From NCBI RefSeq assembly GCF_042429435.1, contig NZ_JBHMAF010000071.1: a stretch of 64,000 nt of DNA, one strand, 5' to 3'. The notes beneath the pieces are model-generated. The model worked only from the letters and a program-made list of their open reading frames with translations, did not search any database and was not told the origin of the DNA. A program made the translations under genes and the position numbers. Below, piece by piece: positions 27,648 to 37,677 of this stretch; within the stretch, counting starts at the first letter, position 1; every line of letters starts with the position of its first letter. The DNA is from Ectobacillus funiculus. GTDB taxonomy: Bacteria; Bacillota; Bacilli; Bacillales; Bacillaceae_G.

Positions 27648-27684
27648 AAAAAATAGGCGTACCAAACAAAGTGTTGATACGCCT
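27648..27684 (-). terminator. Terminator of the MFS polyol permease
   Basis: AGGCGTA (27655-27661) and TACGCCT (27678-27684) form a stem followed on the minus strand by ATTTTTTATG. It lies about 140 bases past the stop at 27825. Confidence 0.65.
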
Positions 27685-27824
27685 TAAAACTACATTGTTA
27701 AACAACATGTCGTCGTGTAGTAATATTTACATTTCTTTAATTATCTTAGTTTCACTATTACATATTAAATCCTTGGTTTGAAGAAATTAAAAATTCGTTT
27801 AAACGGATTACATAATAATAAACC

Positions 27825-29105
27825 TTACCCTGCTGTCCATTCTTGCTTTACCTCATAATTCGCGATGGTGCTTTGCTTAGCTGCCTTAAGAAACTTAGTT
27901 AACACTGCACTTACAAAATACAGACTCGCAAAAATCCATATCACACCACCTGCACCAATACTTCCAATAAACAAACCTACGAGCGCTGGCCCTACAAATG
28001 CGCTTAAACCTGCACCTAAATTCAAAATAGACATCGCTGCTCCCTTATTATCTGGCGCTAATGAAGGCATTAAAGCGGATAATGGAACATACCCAGCTAA
28101 ACCTGCGCCAAATAAACTAGCAACAATGGTCATTACCCAATAGTTATGACCGACGATCTGCGGCGTGTAGTACATAGCTATTATCGAAACCCCGCATAGC
28201 ACTCCGCCAAACCATGCTACTGTAGCTCTCCAGCCAAGCTTATCGCCAACGATTCCAAAAATTAAATTACAAATAATATTTACAGAGAATAGAGTTCCAT
28301 AGATTTGAAGCCATTCTGAAATCGTGAAGCCATATTGTCCTACATAGGATGGGAAAAACACAACAAATCCAAAAGAAGCTGTTGTATTAATGGTTCTGAT
28401 AACTCCTCCTATAGCAATTCTAGGGTTTTCAAACATAATTGTAATCCCTTTTGCCAATTCCTTCAGCTTTGATGTATTCTTATCCATGACTTGCCCATCA
28501 AATTTATCCTTATTTAACACGATTGCACATAAACCGCCAAGTGATACAAAGATTAACGCACTCCATAATGTCGGTATTTCACCAATCCTCGGAATAACAT
28601 AGCTTGAGTAATACGATCCTAAAACATTTAAGCCTAGTGTAAATGCAAACCAGAACCATCCTACCGCTGAACCTAATTTTTGCTCCGGGCTTCGATACGT
28701 GATCCACACGATGAAAGAATACGAGAACAATGGATACCCTACACCTCTTAGAGCATATGTTGCTAACATGACAACGTATTCATTATTAGGTAACCCCCAG
28801 CCAGCAAATCCAATGGTTCCTACTATAAAGGCAGTTAAGCCAATCGTCATCGCTTTTCTTGGACCCCAAGTTTGGACGAAGATTCCCGATAACCAAGATG
28901 AGATAGTTAATGCAATTCCGTAAACAGTATAAAGAAAAGCTGATTGTTGCATCGTCAATCCATTTTTAATTAAATAAGGAGATAGCCAACCGGCCTCTAA
29001 ACCGTCTCCAATCATAAATAAAGTAATTCCGATAAATCCCCAGATTAAATTTGAAGGAATACCCAGTCTGTCTAAAAAGTTCTGTTTTCTTCCTACTGCA
29101 TTCAT
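27825..29105 (-). CDS. MFS polyol permease, RbtT/DalT/CsbX type
   Basis: A 426-residue, twelve-helix transporter. The opening LGIPSNLIWGFIGITLFMIGDGLEAGWLSP region and the motif SWLSGIFVQTWGPRKAM match the RbtT/DalT/CsbX group, which includes ribitol and D-arabinitol carriers. The ATG at 29105 is chosen because GGAGGGTGAT sits immediately upstream; an ATG 15 bases earlier would place the ribosome site inside the gene. It lies beyond a PTS, a kinase and a dehydrogenase in the same orientation, which suits a pentitol-uptake role. Confidence 0.82.
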   Translation of the reverse strand: MNAVGRKQNFLDRLGIPSNLIWGFIGITLFMIGDGLEAGWLSPYLIKNGLTMQQSAFLYTVYGIALTISSWLSGIFVQTWGPRKAMTIGLTAFIVGTIGFAGWGLPNNEYVVMLATYALRGVGYPLFSYSFIVWITYRSPEQKLGSAVGWFWFAFTLGLNVLGSYYSSYVIPRIGEIPTLWSALIFVSLGGLCAIVLNKDKFDGQVMDKNTSKLKELAKGITIMFENPRIAIGGVIRTINTTASFGFVVFFPSYVGQYGFTISEWLQIYGTLFSVNIICNLIFGIVGDKLGWRATVAWFGGVLCGVSIIAMYYTPQIVGHNYWVMTIVASLFGAGLAGYVPLSALMPSLAPDNKGAAMSILNLGAGLSAFVGPALVGLFIGSIGAGGVIWIFASLYFVSAVLTKFLKAAKQSTIANYEVKQEWTAG

Positions 29106-29386
29106 GCCATCACCCTCCATATTCTTCTTTTCATCCCCCTGTCCACTATAGCCCTTACAATCTTTCTTACTGATAATGAGGAAGGATGATTACGTTTTCA
29201 TACTTCAATTTTACTTGTATATAAAAAAATGTTCATTCCTTAGTTGCCATAACTTTGTCATATGTAGAAATTGAAAAAATTTAAGGTGTGTATATCAAAG
29301 CCTTTTATATGAGGGAGTAGCGTAGTCCCGTATGAAATACTGATTAAGCCTTTCAAAGCATGCATAGGTTGTGATAGTTTCCTACT

Positions 29387-29446
29387 AAGAAAAGGCGGGC
29401 CTTGGGGGCTAGATACCACTCCGAAAAGTTATACTTATCTTGTAAA
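29387..29446. repeat. Partial copy of dispersed repeat family A
   Basis: GGGCCTTGGGGGCTAGATACC followed by CCGAAAAGTTATACTT corresponds to GGGCCTTAGGAGCTAGACATC and CCGAAAAGTTATACTTTC at about 42810-42850. No gene is seen between 29106 and 29496; a GGGAGTAGCG stretch near 29312 was considered and rejected as a riboswitch. Confidence 0.5.
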
Positions 29447-29490
29447 AAAAGGCTAGTCCCATTCTATTTAGAATGAGAACTAGCCTTTTG
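29447..29490 (-). terminator. Terminator of the PTS operon
   Basis: AAAGGCTAGT with CCCATTCTA pairs with TAGAATG and ACTAGCCTTT; on the minus strand a TTTTTTTA run follows. It lies directly past the stop at 29497. Confidence 0.85.
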
Positions 29491-29496
29491 TAACTG

Positions 29497-30927
29497 CTAC
29501 TGTAGTTTTAATTTATCAATAAGCGTATCGTATGCATCTATATCCGTAAATGATTGCAAAGGGTAATATATTTTGTTTGGGGCATACTTTTCCACGTCTG
29601 CGACAAGCTTCTGGTGACAAATAATCAAGTCTGTATCCTGAGGAATTTCATCAACAGATGAATTATCTACTTCTATCTGTAGATTTACTTGCTCTAATTT
29701 TCTCCTTAACATAGCAGCGCCCATCGCGCTTGATCCTAGGCCAACTTCACAAGCAAATACAATTTTTTCAATGCTGGAGGTATAGTTGATTGCTACCGGA
29801 TCACAAGCTATATAATCGGGTTCACCTGTGTTAATAGTCTGGTGTATTGCTACCTCCCCTTCATTAAGATCCTCTATCGTTCCTAATTTGTTCATAAAAG
29901 TAACTTGCTCTCTATTCTCTTGCTCTGTCGGTGATTCAGTAAATGGCTTTAATATGAGCATACTGCAAAGGAATGTAACGGCCGCTGAAAGAAAAACCCC
30001 CATAAACACAAACACCATATCTTCTTTTGGAGCTAACGCTAAAAATAAAAAAATACTTCCTGGCGATGGAAGAGAGACGGTACCAACATCAAACATCTGA
30101 AATATAATAATTCCTGTCATTCCGCCTAGCATTAAACCTAAAATGAGCATGGGCCTTCTTAAAACGTAAGAAAAGTAAACCTCATGAATTCCCCCAAAAA
30201 ATTGAATAAACAGTGCTAACTGAGCTCCCCTTCGTTTTTCTCCTGCACTTTTTAACCAATAGGCAAGCAAAATCCCCAGACCTGGACCAGGATTGGATTC
30301 TAATAGAAAAAATATAGACTTACCAAGTTCCTTTGTTTGTTGGATACCCAAAGGGGCTAATATACCGTAGTTTACTATATTATTAAGAAAGAATACCTTA
30401 GCGGGTTCAATGATAACAGCGGCTAATGGCAGCCAACCCGAATAAATGATTTCTTCTAAATACTTTGTGGACCATTCCACCCCCGCAGATAGTGTTTGAC
30501 CAACATAAAGAAAGCAAACAACGGTAAAACTAACCCCAATCAACGATGCTAGTACATTATTGATTAATAATTCGTAACCAACTGGAATCCTTCCTTTTAT
30601 AGTCTGATCACACTTACGAATAATCCAACCAATCAGGGGCCCTATCACCATAGCGGCAAAGATAACAGGGGCAGAGCTAGAAAGCGTTAATCCATATATA
30701 ACAAAAGACGCTACAACAGCACCTCGCTGCCCTCCAATCAATTTACCGCCAGTATATCCTAATAAAATAGGCAATAACGTATTATAAATAGGATCAACTA
30801 GTAATAGAATCCGCTCATTATACCACCAGCCGTATACTCCAAACACTTCGCGAATCATGCCCACAGAAATAATCACAGCAATATTTTGCCATATCATGGC
30901 ACTCAATAACTGACCAAGCTTCCTCAT
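29497..30927 (-). CDS. mtlA: PTS mannitol-type sugar transporter, fused IIC-IIB
   Basis: A 476-residue membrane permease. Residues 1-340 are the IIC channel, with GIHEVYFSYVL as the family substrate-site region and NNVLASLIGV and NPGPGLGILLAYW-like loops. Residues about 385-476 form IIB with the phosphorylated Cys in FACEVGLGSSAMGAA. It imports and phosphorylates a hexitol, or a related polyol, at the membrane. No separate IIA gene follows, but the regulator upstream carries a IIA-like domain. The start overlaps that gene's stop by four bases, so the two are coupled. The IIC is a little shorter than standard MtlA. Confidence 0.85.
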   Translation of the reverse strand: MRKLGQLLSAMIWQNIAVIISVGMIREVFGVYGWWYNERILLLVDPIYNTLLPILLGYTGGKLIGGQRGAVVASFVIYGLTLSSSAPVIFAAMVIGPLIGWIIRKCDQTIKGRIPVGYELLINNVLASLIGVSFTVVCFLYVGQTLSAGVEWSTKYLEEIIYSGWLPLAAVIIEPAKVFFLNNIVNYGILAPLGIQQTKELGKSIFFLLESNPGPGLGILLAYWLKSAGEKRRGAQLALFIQFFGGIHEVYFSYVLRRPMLILGLMLGGMTGIIIFQMFDVGTVSLPSPGSIFLFLALAPKEDMVFVFMGVFLSAAVTFLCSMLILKPFTESPTEQENREQVTFMNKLGTIEDLNEGEVAIHQTINTGEPDYIACDPVAINYTSSIEKIVFACEVGLGSSAMGAAMLRRKLEQVNLQIEVDNSSVDEIPQDTDLIICHQKLVADVEKYAPNKIYYPLQSFTDIDAYDTLIDKLKLQ

Positions 30928-33074
30928 CTATTCGATAACCCCTTTAAGGTGCCTTTTGCTGTAGCGGCATAGGCTTTCGATAGCACATCATCTAGCGTAG
31001 CTTTCACTTCATGAATTGGCGCTCCTTTTAACATAGTCAAGAATGATTCTTCAATTAGCATGGAGCTAATTTTACTCAGCATCTTAACATGTTCTTTTGG
31101 GGCATCCTTAGGTACTACTAATAATAAAAATGTATTGATTAACTGTTCTTTATTATCATCACGACGCCATTTTACACGTTCCCTTGTCCGAAAAACCACT
31201 GCTAATAACTCAGTTACCCCTTCTGACCGAGCATGAATCATCGCTAAATCATCTAATACAAAGCTCCCCTGCCGTTCACGCCTTTCAATATCCTCATACA
31301 GCGTATCATACTCACACACTACGTTATTATGTTGAATTGTATTTAATATAGTTGATAAAATCGGTCCCTTGACTTGGATATCTTCAATCACTGCTACATT
31401 CCGCAAAATTTGTACCATTGCTTCGCCAAATCTAGCAAGTGACATCATCGAAAGCTGCTGACCCCCTTTTGCTGCTTCCTTTTGTTCCAATAACCGTTGC
31501 TTCGGAATATCTTTTAAAGAACTCTGAATTCTGGACACATCCTCTTTCCGTAAGAAGGGACTAACAATAACAATATTTTCATTCTCTAACGGAGGGAACG
31601 AAATTGTAGAAATAAATATATCAACCGAACCATGATCTTGGGTCCATTCTTGAATTTGATTTACAGAGATAACCCCCTCTATTTTCAGATTCGATATTTC
31701 AGTACGCAGCTGAGACGCAAGATACGTCGATGTACCGAGTCCGCTTGCACACACAACAACAGCCCGGTAGTCCTTTTGTAACATCTCTTTTTTACGAAGC
31801 ATTGCTGCACCAATATGCATAGCCAAATAACCAATCTCGCCTTCTGGTATGGAGTATCCGGTTTTTTCTGTAAGAATCATACAAGCTTTTTCACATGCAA
31901 TAAAAATTTCTGGATAGCGATCTCTAATTTTTTCAAGCATTGGATTATGGATTTGTAAACCTAGTTTTAAGCGATTAAAGGCTGGAACAAAGTGAGAAAC
32001 TAGCCCCTCAAGCAGCAACTCATCCCCTTCAAATGACTCTCCAAGATAATATTCGACTGCATGAATAAAGCTGCTTGTTAATTCGAGCCATTCAAATTCC
32101 TGGGGCTCTTCAGCCTTTATCATTTGCTCTCTTAATAGCTGGGCTCCTGCAAGATGGAGAGCAATATAGTTTACCTCCATGTTTGGAATAGAGATAGCAA
32201 GTTCATTTTCAATATTGGAGACGATTTTCTTAGCAAGTGAATAAATTGCTTCATCTATGCTCGGATTTGGTAGTGCCGTTGACTCTTCAATTACCCTGTC
32301 GTGTTTAATTCGTTCTACTGCAAGCATTAAATGAACAATAAGATTTACATAATTACGATCGGTTAGCTCAACACTTGATTGTTTTTCCCTTAATGCCTTA
32401 TGCACAGCCTGTTCAACAACTAAAATATTCGGTGTGTGTACAAATTTAAGAAGCCTATTCCTAATTACCGAGCCCAAGGTATCTTTTTCTTCAGAGGATT
32501 CATCTTGTTTAGATCGATAAAACAGTTCCAGCCATTCTTCAAATGCAATATCTTTATGAAGCAAATATGATAACATTGTTCTGCGCTGTTGCTCTGTCCC
32601 TTTCACATAAACGCCAATTCCTGGCACACGCGCAAGTTCAATATTTCCTTTCTGTAACCATACAGCTACTTTATCTAAATCATTACTAATTGTTGCCTCT
32701 GTAACACCATAGTGGCTGCCGAACACAAACTGCTTCATTGGCTCCTTAGAAAGCAGTAATTCATATGCAATCCCTTCCCAACGCTCTTCAGGAGAATACG
32801 CTGATAACGCTTTTATCTGTCCGAGATGTTTTTCCAACCTTTCTCTTCCTTCTACAGAACCTTTCAGCTCAATTCCAAACCCTATTTTCCTCCCTATTTT
32901 TAAATCATAATATTTTAACACCGACTTTAATGATGTTACTTCTCTTTGGATTGTCCGTACGCTCACCTTAAATATATCAGCTAACTGTTCATATGAAATC
33001 GGCTTCTTGGCAAGCAATAGTGTACCTATTAGCTCTTTCTGTCGAGAATTAATCATGGCTAGCTCTTGATTCAT
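30924..33074 (-). CDS. mtlR: PRD-containing transcription activator, MtlR/BglG type, with IIB and IIA domains
   Basis: A 716-residue regulator with domains in this order: an N-terminal HTH (about 10-60, LADIFKVSVRTIQREV), a second Mga-like HTH (about 90-150), and two PTS regulation domains (about 190-400) with conserved His residues such as NLIVHLML and NYIALHLAG. Next come a IIB-like domain with CASGLGTSTYLA (about 430) and a C-terminal IIA-like domain with MIHARSEGV. Phosphorylation of PRDs and IIB/IIA by PTS enzymes would signal substrate supply. It lies directly ahead of, and overlaps, the PTS gene it probably controls. Confidence 0.87.
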   Translation of the reverse strand: MNQELAMINSRQKELIGTLLLAKKPISYEQLADIFKVSVRTIQREVTSLKSVLKYYDLKIGRKIGFGIELKGSVEGRERLEKHLGQIKALSAYSPEERWEGIAYELLLSKEPMKQFVFGSHYGVTEATISNDLDKVAVWLQKGNIELARVPGIGVYVKGTEQQRRTMLSYLLHKDIAFEEWLELFYRSKQDESSEEKDTLGSVIRNRLLKFVHTPNILVVEQAVHKALREKQSSVELTDRNYVNLIVHLMLAVERIKHDRVIEESTALPNPSIDEAIYSLAKKIVSNIENELAISIPNMEVNYIALHLAGAQLLREQMIKAEEPQEFEWLELTSSFIHAVEYYLGESFEGDELLLEGLVSHFVPAFNRLKLGLQIHNPMLEKIRDRYPEIFIACEKACMILTEKTGYSIPEGEIGYLAMHIGAAMLRKKEMLQKDYRAVVVCASGLGTSTYLASQLRTEISNLKIEGVISVNQIQEWTQDHGSVDIFISTISFPPLENENIVIVSPFLRKEDVSRIQSSLKDIPKQRLLEQKEAAKGGQQLSMMSLARFGEAMVQILRNVAVIEDIQVKGPILSTILNTIQHNNVVCEYDTLYEDIERRERQGSFVLDDLAMIHARSEGVTELLAVVFRTRERVKWRRDDNKEQLINTFLLLVVPKDAPKEHVKMLSKISSMLIEESFLTMLKGAPIHEVKATLDDVLSKAYAATAKGTLKGLSNR

Positions 33075-33115
33075 TGTGTCATTCTCCTCCCCGTTGCAAG
33101 TATGAACATGGCCTG

Positions 33116-34669
33116 TTACTCCTTCTTACCCAGTGCTTCATTGCTTTTCCTAGCAATGCTTCGTACCGTTTCTTCCGGAGTTTGCTTATTTAAGAGCATT
33201 TTCGATAGTTCAGTAAAAATCAACATATTTGCTTGCTGCCACTGCGGTATTTTTGGTCGTACGTACGTATTTTCATCTTTCCAAGCCTCAAAGGCAGCCT
33301 TCATTGGTAGTAAATTAGGTAGTTTTTTTGAATCCGGCGTCCCATCCTGCAAGTCTTTTTGGATGTCAGGAAGTGCATACACAGAATAACGGGTGGGTGT
33401 TGATCCACCAGTAGTTGATTGCAAAAGCATATATTGTGTTTGCGGTGCTGTAGCCCATATAAGAAATAACCATGCTGCCTTTTGCTCCTTCTCACTCGCA
33501 TATTTATTAATTGCCAATCCTGTGCCACCAAATGAATTGGCATAGCCCTTCTTTCCCTTTGGCAGGATAGCCCAACCCACCTTGCCGGACACATTGGATT
33601 TTGTTTTATCCTCAAATAATGCAGAAAAATCATGCCACTCGGGCGCCATTGCAAGATCCCCATTTGCAAAGGCATCTGCAAGCTGTGTCCAATCCCATGA
33701 AATGCTCTCCGGTGCAGCTATTTTTATCAACTTCCGATAAAAACGAACTGATTGCAGCACAGCATCTGATTTCATAGCAGAAGCTGCAGCCGTCGCTGAT
33801 TTCCCCTGTTCAATATTTGACATCTCGACATAATCACCGCCATTAGCCGCAAGAATATTACTAAAATCATTCATTAAGGAATCCCCGCGTTTTGCTTGAT
33901 GCCCAATCCCATACTTTACTTCAGTAATAGTGCCATTTGCAGCCTTCTCGTTAATCCACTTGCCAATTTCATAATACTGATCCCACGATAGATTGGGACC
34001 AGGCGTCCAATCATACCCATGCTCCGCCATAAAGCTGTCTTTGTATTTTTCAAACACATCTTTTCTATACGCAAGCAGCATTGTAGACGCATCGTATGGC
34101 AATGTTAACAGCTTATCTTTATTGCCCATGTAGCTAACAACGTTAAGCTGATTTTGAATAAAATCTCCTAATCCTCCTGGTACATGCGGCAATTTAGGGT
34201 CATCATTAAACTTGTGTAAATCAACAAATCCCTTATCATACTGGGGAAGAATTTGGTATGGATCGGCATAAATAATCTGATATTTGGCTGCTGCCGCATT
34301 CATATCAAGCCCTGTCTTATCAATGACTGTCCCCAAATTATCTAGTTCCATATTGATCTTAATTCCTGTTACAGCCTCAAATCTCCAAATATTCGCTGCT
34401 AGAGCTATTGAAGGCGGCGTATTTTCAGTGATCATATTAATTGTAACTCCGTCAAATTGTCTCCAATCAAATCCCTCTGGTTCCTGAATTTCTGGAAGGT
34501 CCTTAACTTCTTTTTCGAAAAACAACGGAGTCGCTAGCTTTTTATTCGGTTTATCCTTTATCTTAACGTCGTTATATAAAAAGAAACCATTTATCGCTCC
34601 TCCTACAAGCAACGAGACGATTGCAATCACTATAAAGGGATAACTTTTCACCCAAAATCCTCTTCTCAC
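33116..34669 (-). CDS. Orphan extracellular sugar-binding protein with a membrane anchor
   Basis: A 517-residue family-1-type solute-binding protein. It has an N-terminal helix (9-30, YPFIVIAIVSLLVGGAINGF) without a lipobox Cys, so it seems anchored by the uncleaved helix rather than by lipid. The body has binding-protein features (LPYDASTMLLAYRKDVFEKY, FGGTGLAINKYASEKEQKAA). No ABC permease or ATPase gene is present; it lies 41 bases ahead of the PRD regulator on the same strand. It might pass a ligand signal or serve a transporter encoded elsewhere. The start is GTG after AAGGAG. Confidence 0.8.
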   Translation of the reverse strand: MRRGFWVKSYPFIVIAIVSLLVGGAINGFFLYNDVKIKDKPNKKLATPLFFEKEVKDLPEIQEPEGFDWRQFDGVTINMITENTPPSIALAANIWRFEAVTGIKINMELDNLGTVIDKTGLDMNAAAAKYQIIYADPYQILPQYDKGFVDLHKFNDDPKLPHVPGGLGDFIQNQLNVVSYMGNKDKLLTLPYDASTMLLAYRKDVFEKYKDSFMAEHGYDWTPGPNLSWDQYYEIGKWINEKAANGTITEVKYGIGHQAKRGDSLMNDFSNILAANGGDYVEMSNIEQGKSATAAASAMKSDAVLQSVRFYRKLIKIAAPESISWDWTQLADAFANGDLAMAPEWHDFSALFEDKTKSNVSGKVGWAILPKGKKGYANSFGGTGLAINKYASEKEQKAAWLFLIWATAPQTQYMLLQSTTGGSTPTRYSVYALPDIQKDLQDGTPDSKKLPNLLPMKAAFEAWKDENTYVRPKIPQWQQANMLIFTELSKMLLNKQTPEETVRSIARKSNEALGKKE

Positions 34670-34789
34670 AACGTTACTATTCTCCTTTTTAGAAAAATAA
34701 GAATCGCATAGACTTATTCACTATACGACTCTTAAATAGTTTTGCTTATAAGAGATTATTAATAATAATCAGCATGATTACAGTATGAT

Positions 34790-34997
34790 TAAAGGAATGT
34801 ATATGTTCTCTTCTTTTCACTCTTGAATCGCTACAGAATAGGCGGGATTTTTGTCTACTGTTTATAACACGAGGCTTACAAATATGAGAAGCAGCCAAGG
34901 TTTTCTTGAAAAGGCGCTTGACTGCTTGTTTATCTCTTGATTCACTTAGATTAAAATCAATGGTATTCCCTTCTAAACCGACTGCACGATATAAATA
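34790..34997 (-). pseudogene. IS6-family transposase fragment
   Basis: The minus strand encodes YLYRAVGLEGNTIDFNLSES, then RDKQAVKRLFKKTL and ASHICKPRVI, followed after a frameshift by TVDKNPAYSVAIQE and a stop. This is the catalytic-core region of an IS6 (IS240/IS26-like) DDE transposase. Both ends are missing. It separates the kinase-dehydrogenase pair from the binding protein and PTS genes. Confidence 0.8.
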
Positions 34998-35109
34998 CAA
35001 GGTTGCATGCTAGATCGTCAACCCCATATCCAGTTCTTTTTTCCATTTATTCATTTGTAACACATATCTGTTTAATTTCAGATTATTTTTTTGAAGCATA
35101 CGCTATAAA

Positions 35110-36639
35110 TTATGTTGCTGAAATGTTTGTCAGCGTTTTCATATCATTCTTTAAATTTTTGTATATAGATTTATAAACACTATAATATTCATTGTATTTT
35201 TCATGATTCTCGTTATTTGGCATAATCTTTTCATCTAATACTTGCCACTCTTTCACATCTTCATAGGATAGAAGACCTGTTCCAATACCAGCAAGCATAA
35301 CATCCCCCATATTCGCTTCTACATCGTGAACTGGACAAACAACTGGATAGCCAGTAACATCTGCAAAGATTTGTCTCCACAACTTTGACTTTGTCACACC
35401 ACCTGCAAGCAAGATATATTCGCCGAGATTTTCTCCGGTCGCTTCCATCGCATCTCTTAAAGAAAACGCAACCGCTTCTAAAAATGCACGGTACATATGG
35501 GCCTTTGTATGCGCCAATGAAAGCCCAACGATTGTTCCTTTTGCATCTGAATCCCAAATAGGACTTCTTTCTCCCATAAAGTAAGGAAGTACAATCAGAC
35601 CTTCACTTCCAACCGGAATATTAGCTGCCTGTTCATTTAAAACATCATATGCATTTTTTCCGCCAGCTTTTTCCGCTTCGATTTCAAATTGACACATCGT
35701 TTGCCGGAACCATTTCACAATTGCTCCAGCTGTAGCTCCACCAGCAAAATAATAGGATAGTCTTTTGGCATCATATAAATATGGCCAAACAATCAAACCT
35801 TTTCCTTTCACTGGTTTATCAGAAATTAATGCTGCGCACATAGAAGTTCCGATTGCCGCTGCATAAATACCAGATTCAAATACACCAAGGCCGATATTGG
35901 CAGCACCGCAGTCAATACCACTTGCGATCACTGGCATTCCTTCAGAAAGCCCCAGCTCAGCTGCAACTTCTTTTGTCAATCCACCAACAATATCCGTCGA
36001 TTCAACGATTTTTTCTGGCATCATCGACAGAGGAATTCCCATTGCCTCCATCATTTCTTTAGACCAGGTTCTGTTATTCATATCGAAAATACCGCCGATA
36101 TTTCCTGCCGAAGAATAATCAATGACAATTTCTCCGGTAAGTTTATAAATGACATAATCATTTGGCGGCAAAAAGAGCTTTGTTTTTTTCCAGTTTTCCG
36201 GTTCATGATTTTTCATCCATAATATTTTCGTATAGCCGTAATAAGGGTCAGCTCCATTATGGGTAATTTCTAGAAGCCTTTCTTCTCCGATATGATCTAG
36301 GACCCACTTTGTTTCTTTCTCTGCTCTACGGTCCATCCAAATCATACACGGCCTGACAGGTTCCATGTTTTCGTCCAATGGAATTCCAGAACCCCCATAC
36401 AGACCGCTAATAGCTATCCCCCGAATTTTCTCTGATGGAATTCCTGATTTCTGTACCGTATTTTTAATAGATGTTTTCGCTGCATGCAGCCATACATCCG
36501 GCCACTGCTCGGCCCATAAAGGCTTTGGGGTTAATACATCATATTCCTGTAAATCTTGAGCAATCAGATTGCCATCTGTATCCATTAAAATCGTTTTGGT
36601 ACCAGATGTTCCAATATCTGTTCCAAGTAAGTAGTTCAT
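35110..36639 (-). CDS. FGGY-family carbohydrate kinase, xylulokinase/gluconokinase-like
   Basis: A 509-residue two-lobe kinase. The phosphate-loop start LLGTDIGTSGTKTILMD and the FGGY signature region FMGERSPIWDSDAKG and LLAGGVTKSKLWRQI are intact. Such enzymes phosphorylate a ketopentose or aldonate with ATP. It follows the SDR gene by 42 bases, in the same transcript, so its substrate is probably the ketose made by that dehydrogenase, for example D-xylulose or D-ribulose. AAAAGGAGA precedes the ATG. The symbol is left blank because the sugar is not certain. Confidence 0.88.
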   Translation of the reverse strand: MNYLLGTDIGTSGTKTILMDTDGNLIAQDLQEYDVLTPKPLWAEQWPDVWLHAAKTSIKNTVQKSGIPSEKIRGIAISGLYGGSGIPLDENMEPVRPCMIWMDRRAEKETKWVLDHIGEERLLEITHNGADPYYGYTKILWMKNHEPENWKKTKLFLPPNDYVIYKLTGEIVIDYSSAGNIGGIFDMNNRTWSKEMMEAMGIPLSMMPEKIVESTDIVGGLTKEVAAELGLSEGMPVIASGIDCGAANIGLGVFESGIYAAAIGTSMCAALISDKPVKGKGLIVWPYLYDAKRLSYYFAGGATAGAIVKWFRQTMCQFEIEAEKAGGKNAYDVLNEQAANIPVGSEGLIVLPYFMGERSPIWDSDAKGTIVGLSLAHTKAHMYRAFLEAVAFSLRDAMEATGENLGEYILLAGGVTKSKLWRQIFADVTGYPVVCPVHDVEANMGDVMLAGIGTGLLSYEDVKEWQVLDEKIMPNNENHEKYNEYYSVYKSIYKNLKNDMKTLTNISAT

Positions 36640-36681
36640 TGATAGTCTCCTTTTATAAAAAAGTCAGATTCTTTCAATCTA

Positions 36682-37458
36682 TTAAATACAAGTAAACGCA
36701 CCGTCTATAACAAAGTCAGCTCCTGTCGTAAAGCTGCTAGTGTCCCCTGCAAGATAGACACAAATGGACTGAAGTTCTTCAGGTTTTCCCATTCGCCCAA
36801 GCGGTGCCACCTTGTTCCATTGTTCAATCAAAGGCTGTAAGCTCGGAGAATTTAAGGTAAGTTCTGTTCCGATATATCCTGGGCTGATGCAATTAACGCG
36901 TACATTTCTTGTTGCCCATTCCACTGCTAGCGATTTTGTCAGCTGGATCACACCTGCTTTAGAAGCATTGTAGGAGCACTGTGGTTGTGGCACATTCACA
37001 ATATGTCCTGACATGGATGCAGTATTAATAATGGAACCGCCACCTTGTTTTAACATAACCTTTCCGGCTGCTTGTGCTGTTAAAAATACACCATTAAGAT
37101 TAATATCAATTACTTTTTTCCACTGGTCATACGTCATTTCCTCAGCTGGAATGTTCATACAGATCCCAGCATTACAGAAGGCAACATCTAAACGTCCAAA
37201 AACATTCAAAATTTCTTCGATCATCGCATCTACATCTTCTTGTTTTGTGACATCTGCTTTAATTGCAATCGCTTTAATTCCATTGTTTTCTTCGAGTTCT
37301 GCAGCTGTCTTTTTTGCTTCGTCGAGATCCAAGTCCACAATCGCTAAATCTGCTCCCGCTTCAGCAAAAGCGGTTGCAACACTTTTACCAATTCCCCTTG
37401 CGCCGCCAGTGACAAAAATTTTCTTTCCATCTAATCTCATTTTTTCAATAATTCCCAT
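36682..37458 (-). CDS. SDR dehydrogenase, probable polyol (arabinitol/xylitol-type) dehydrogenase
   Basis: A 258-residue short-chain dehydrogenase. The cofactor site is TGGARGIG (18-25), with Asp (VDLD) after the second strand favouring NAD(H). The catalytic set is NTAS and YNASKAG. The ending, SSFTTGADFVIDGAFTCI, is normal for the family and resembles D-arabinitol 2-dehydrogenase and similar polyol enzymes. It leads an SDR-kinase operon opposite a ROK repressor, with an operator-like palindrome 35 bases upstream. It likely oxidises a polyol to a ketose. Confidence 0.87.
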   Translation of the reverse strand: MGIIEKMRLDGKKIFVTGGARGIGKSVATAFAEAGADLAIVDLDLDEAKKTAAELEENNGIKAIAIKADVTKQEDVDAMIEEILNVFGRLDVAFCNAGICMNIPAEEMTYDQWKKVIDINLNGVFLTAQAAGKVMLKQGGGSIINTASMSGHIVNVPQPQCSYNASKAGVIQLTKSLAVEWATRNVRVNCISPGYIGTELTLNSPSLQPLIEQWNKVAPLGRMGKPEELQSICVYLAGDTSSFTTGADFVIDGAFTCI

Positions 37459-37492
37459 TTGTAATCCTCTCCCCTTTTATAAATTAATTTTG

Positions 37493-37505
37493 TAAAATCA
37501 TTTTA
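37493..37505. promoter_or_regulatory. Candidate ROK operator 1
   Basis: TAAAATCATTTTA is a perfect palindrome around one base, followed by TAAAA. A near-identical copy lies at 37635. It sits upstream of the SDR-kinase operon. Confidence 0.6.
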
Positions 37506-37634
37506 TAAAATATACTCACATAATAAAACTTCCTTCTTTGTTAGTCAACATTCAAAAAGTTTAAAATTGGCAAAATACATCTTGCCAAAGTTGTTATTAC
37601 TTTATCTTGTGTGATATATTTAAACAGAATTAAG

Positions 37635-37647
37635 TAAAATAATTTTA
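37635..37647. promoter_or_regulatory. Candidate ROK operator 2
   Basis: TAAAATAATTTTA with the same 3' TAAAA context as operator 1, just 31 bases before the ROK start. The pair fits repression of both divergent promoters by the ROK protein. Confidence 0.6.
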
Positions 37648-37677
37648 TAAAACTACTTTATATAATGAGGTATTTTC

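Noticed and set aside
29300..29345. yybP-ykoY manganese riboswitch (GGGAGTAGCG)
   Set aside because: Only one short motif is present; the second conserved loop and a downstream gene in the right direction are missing.
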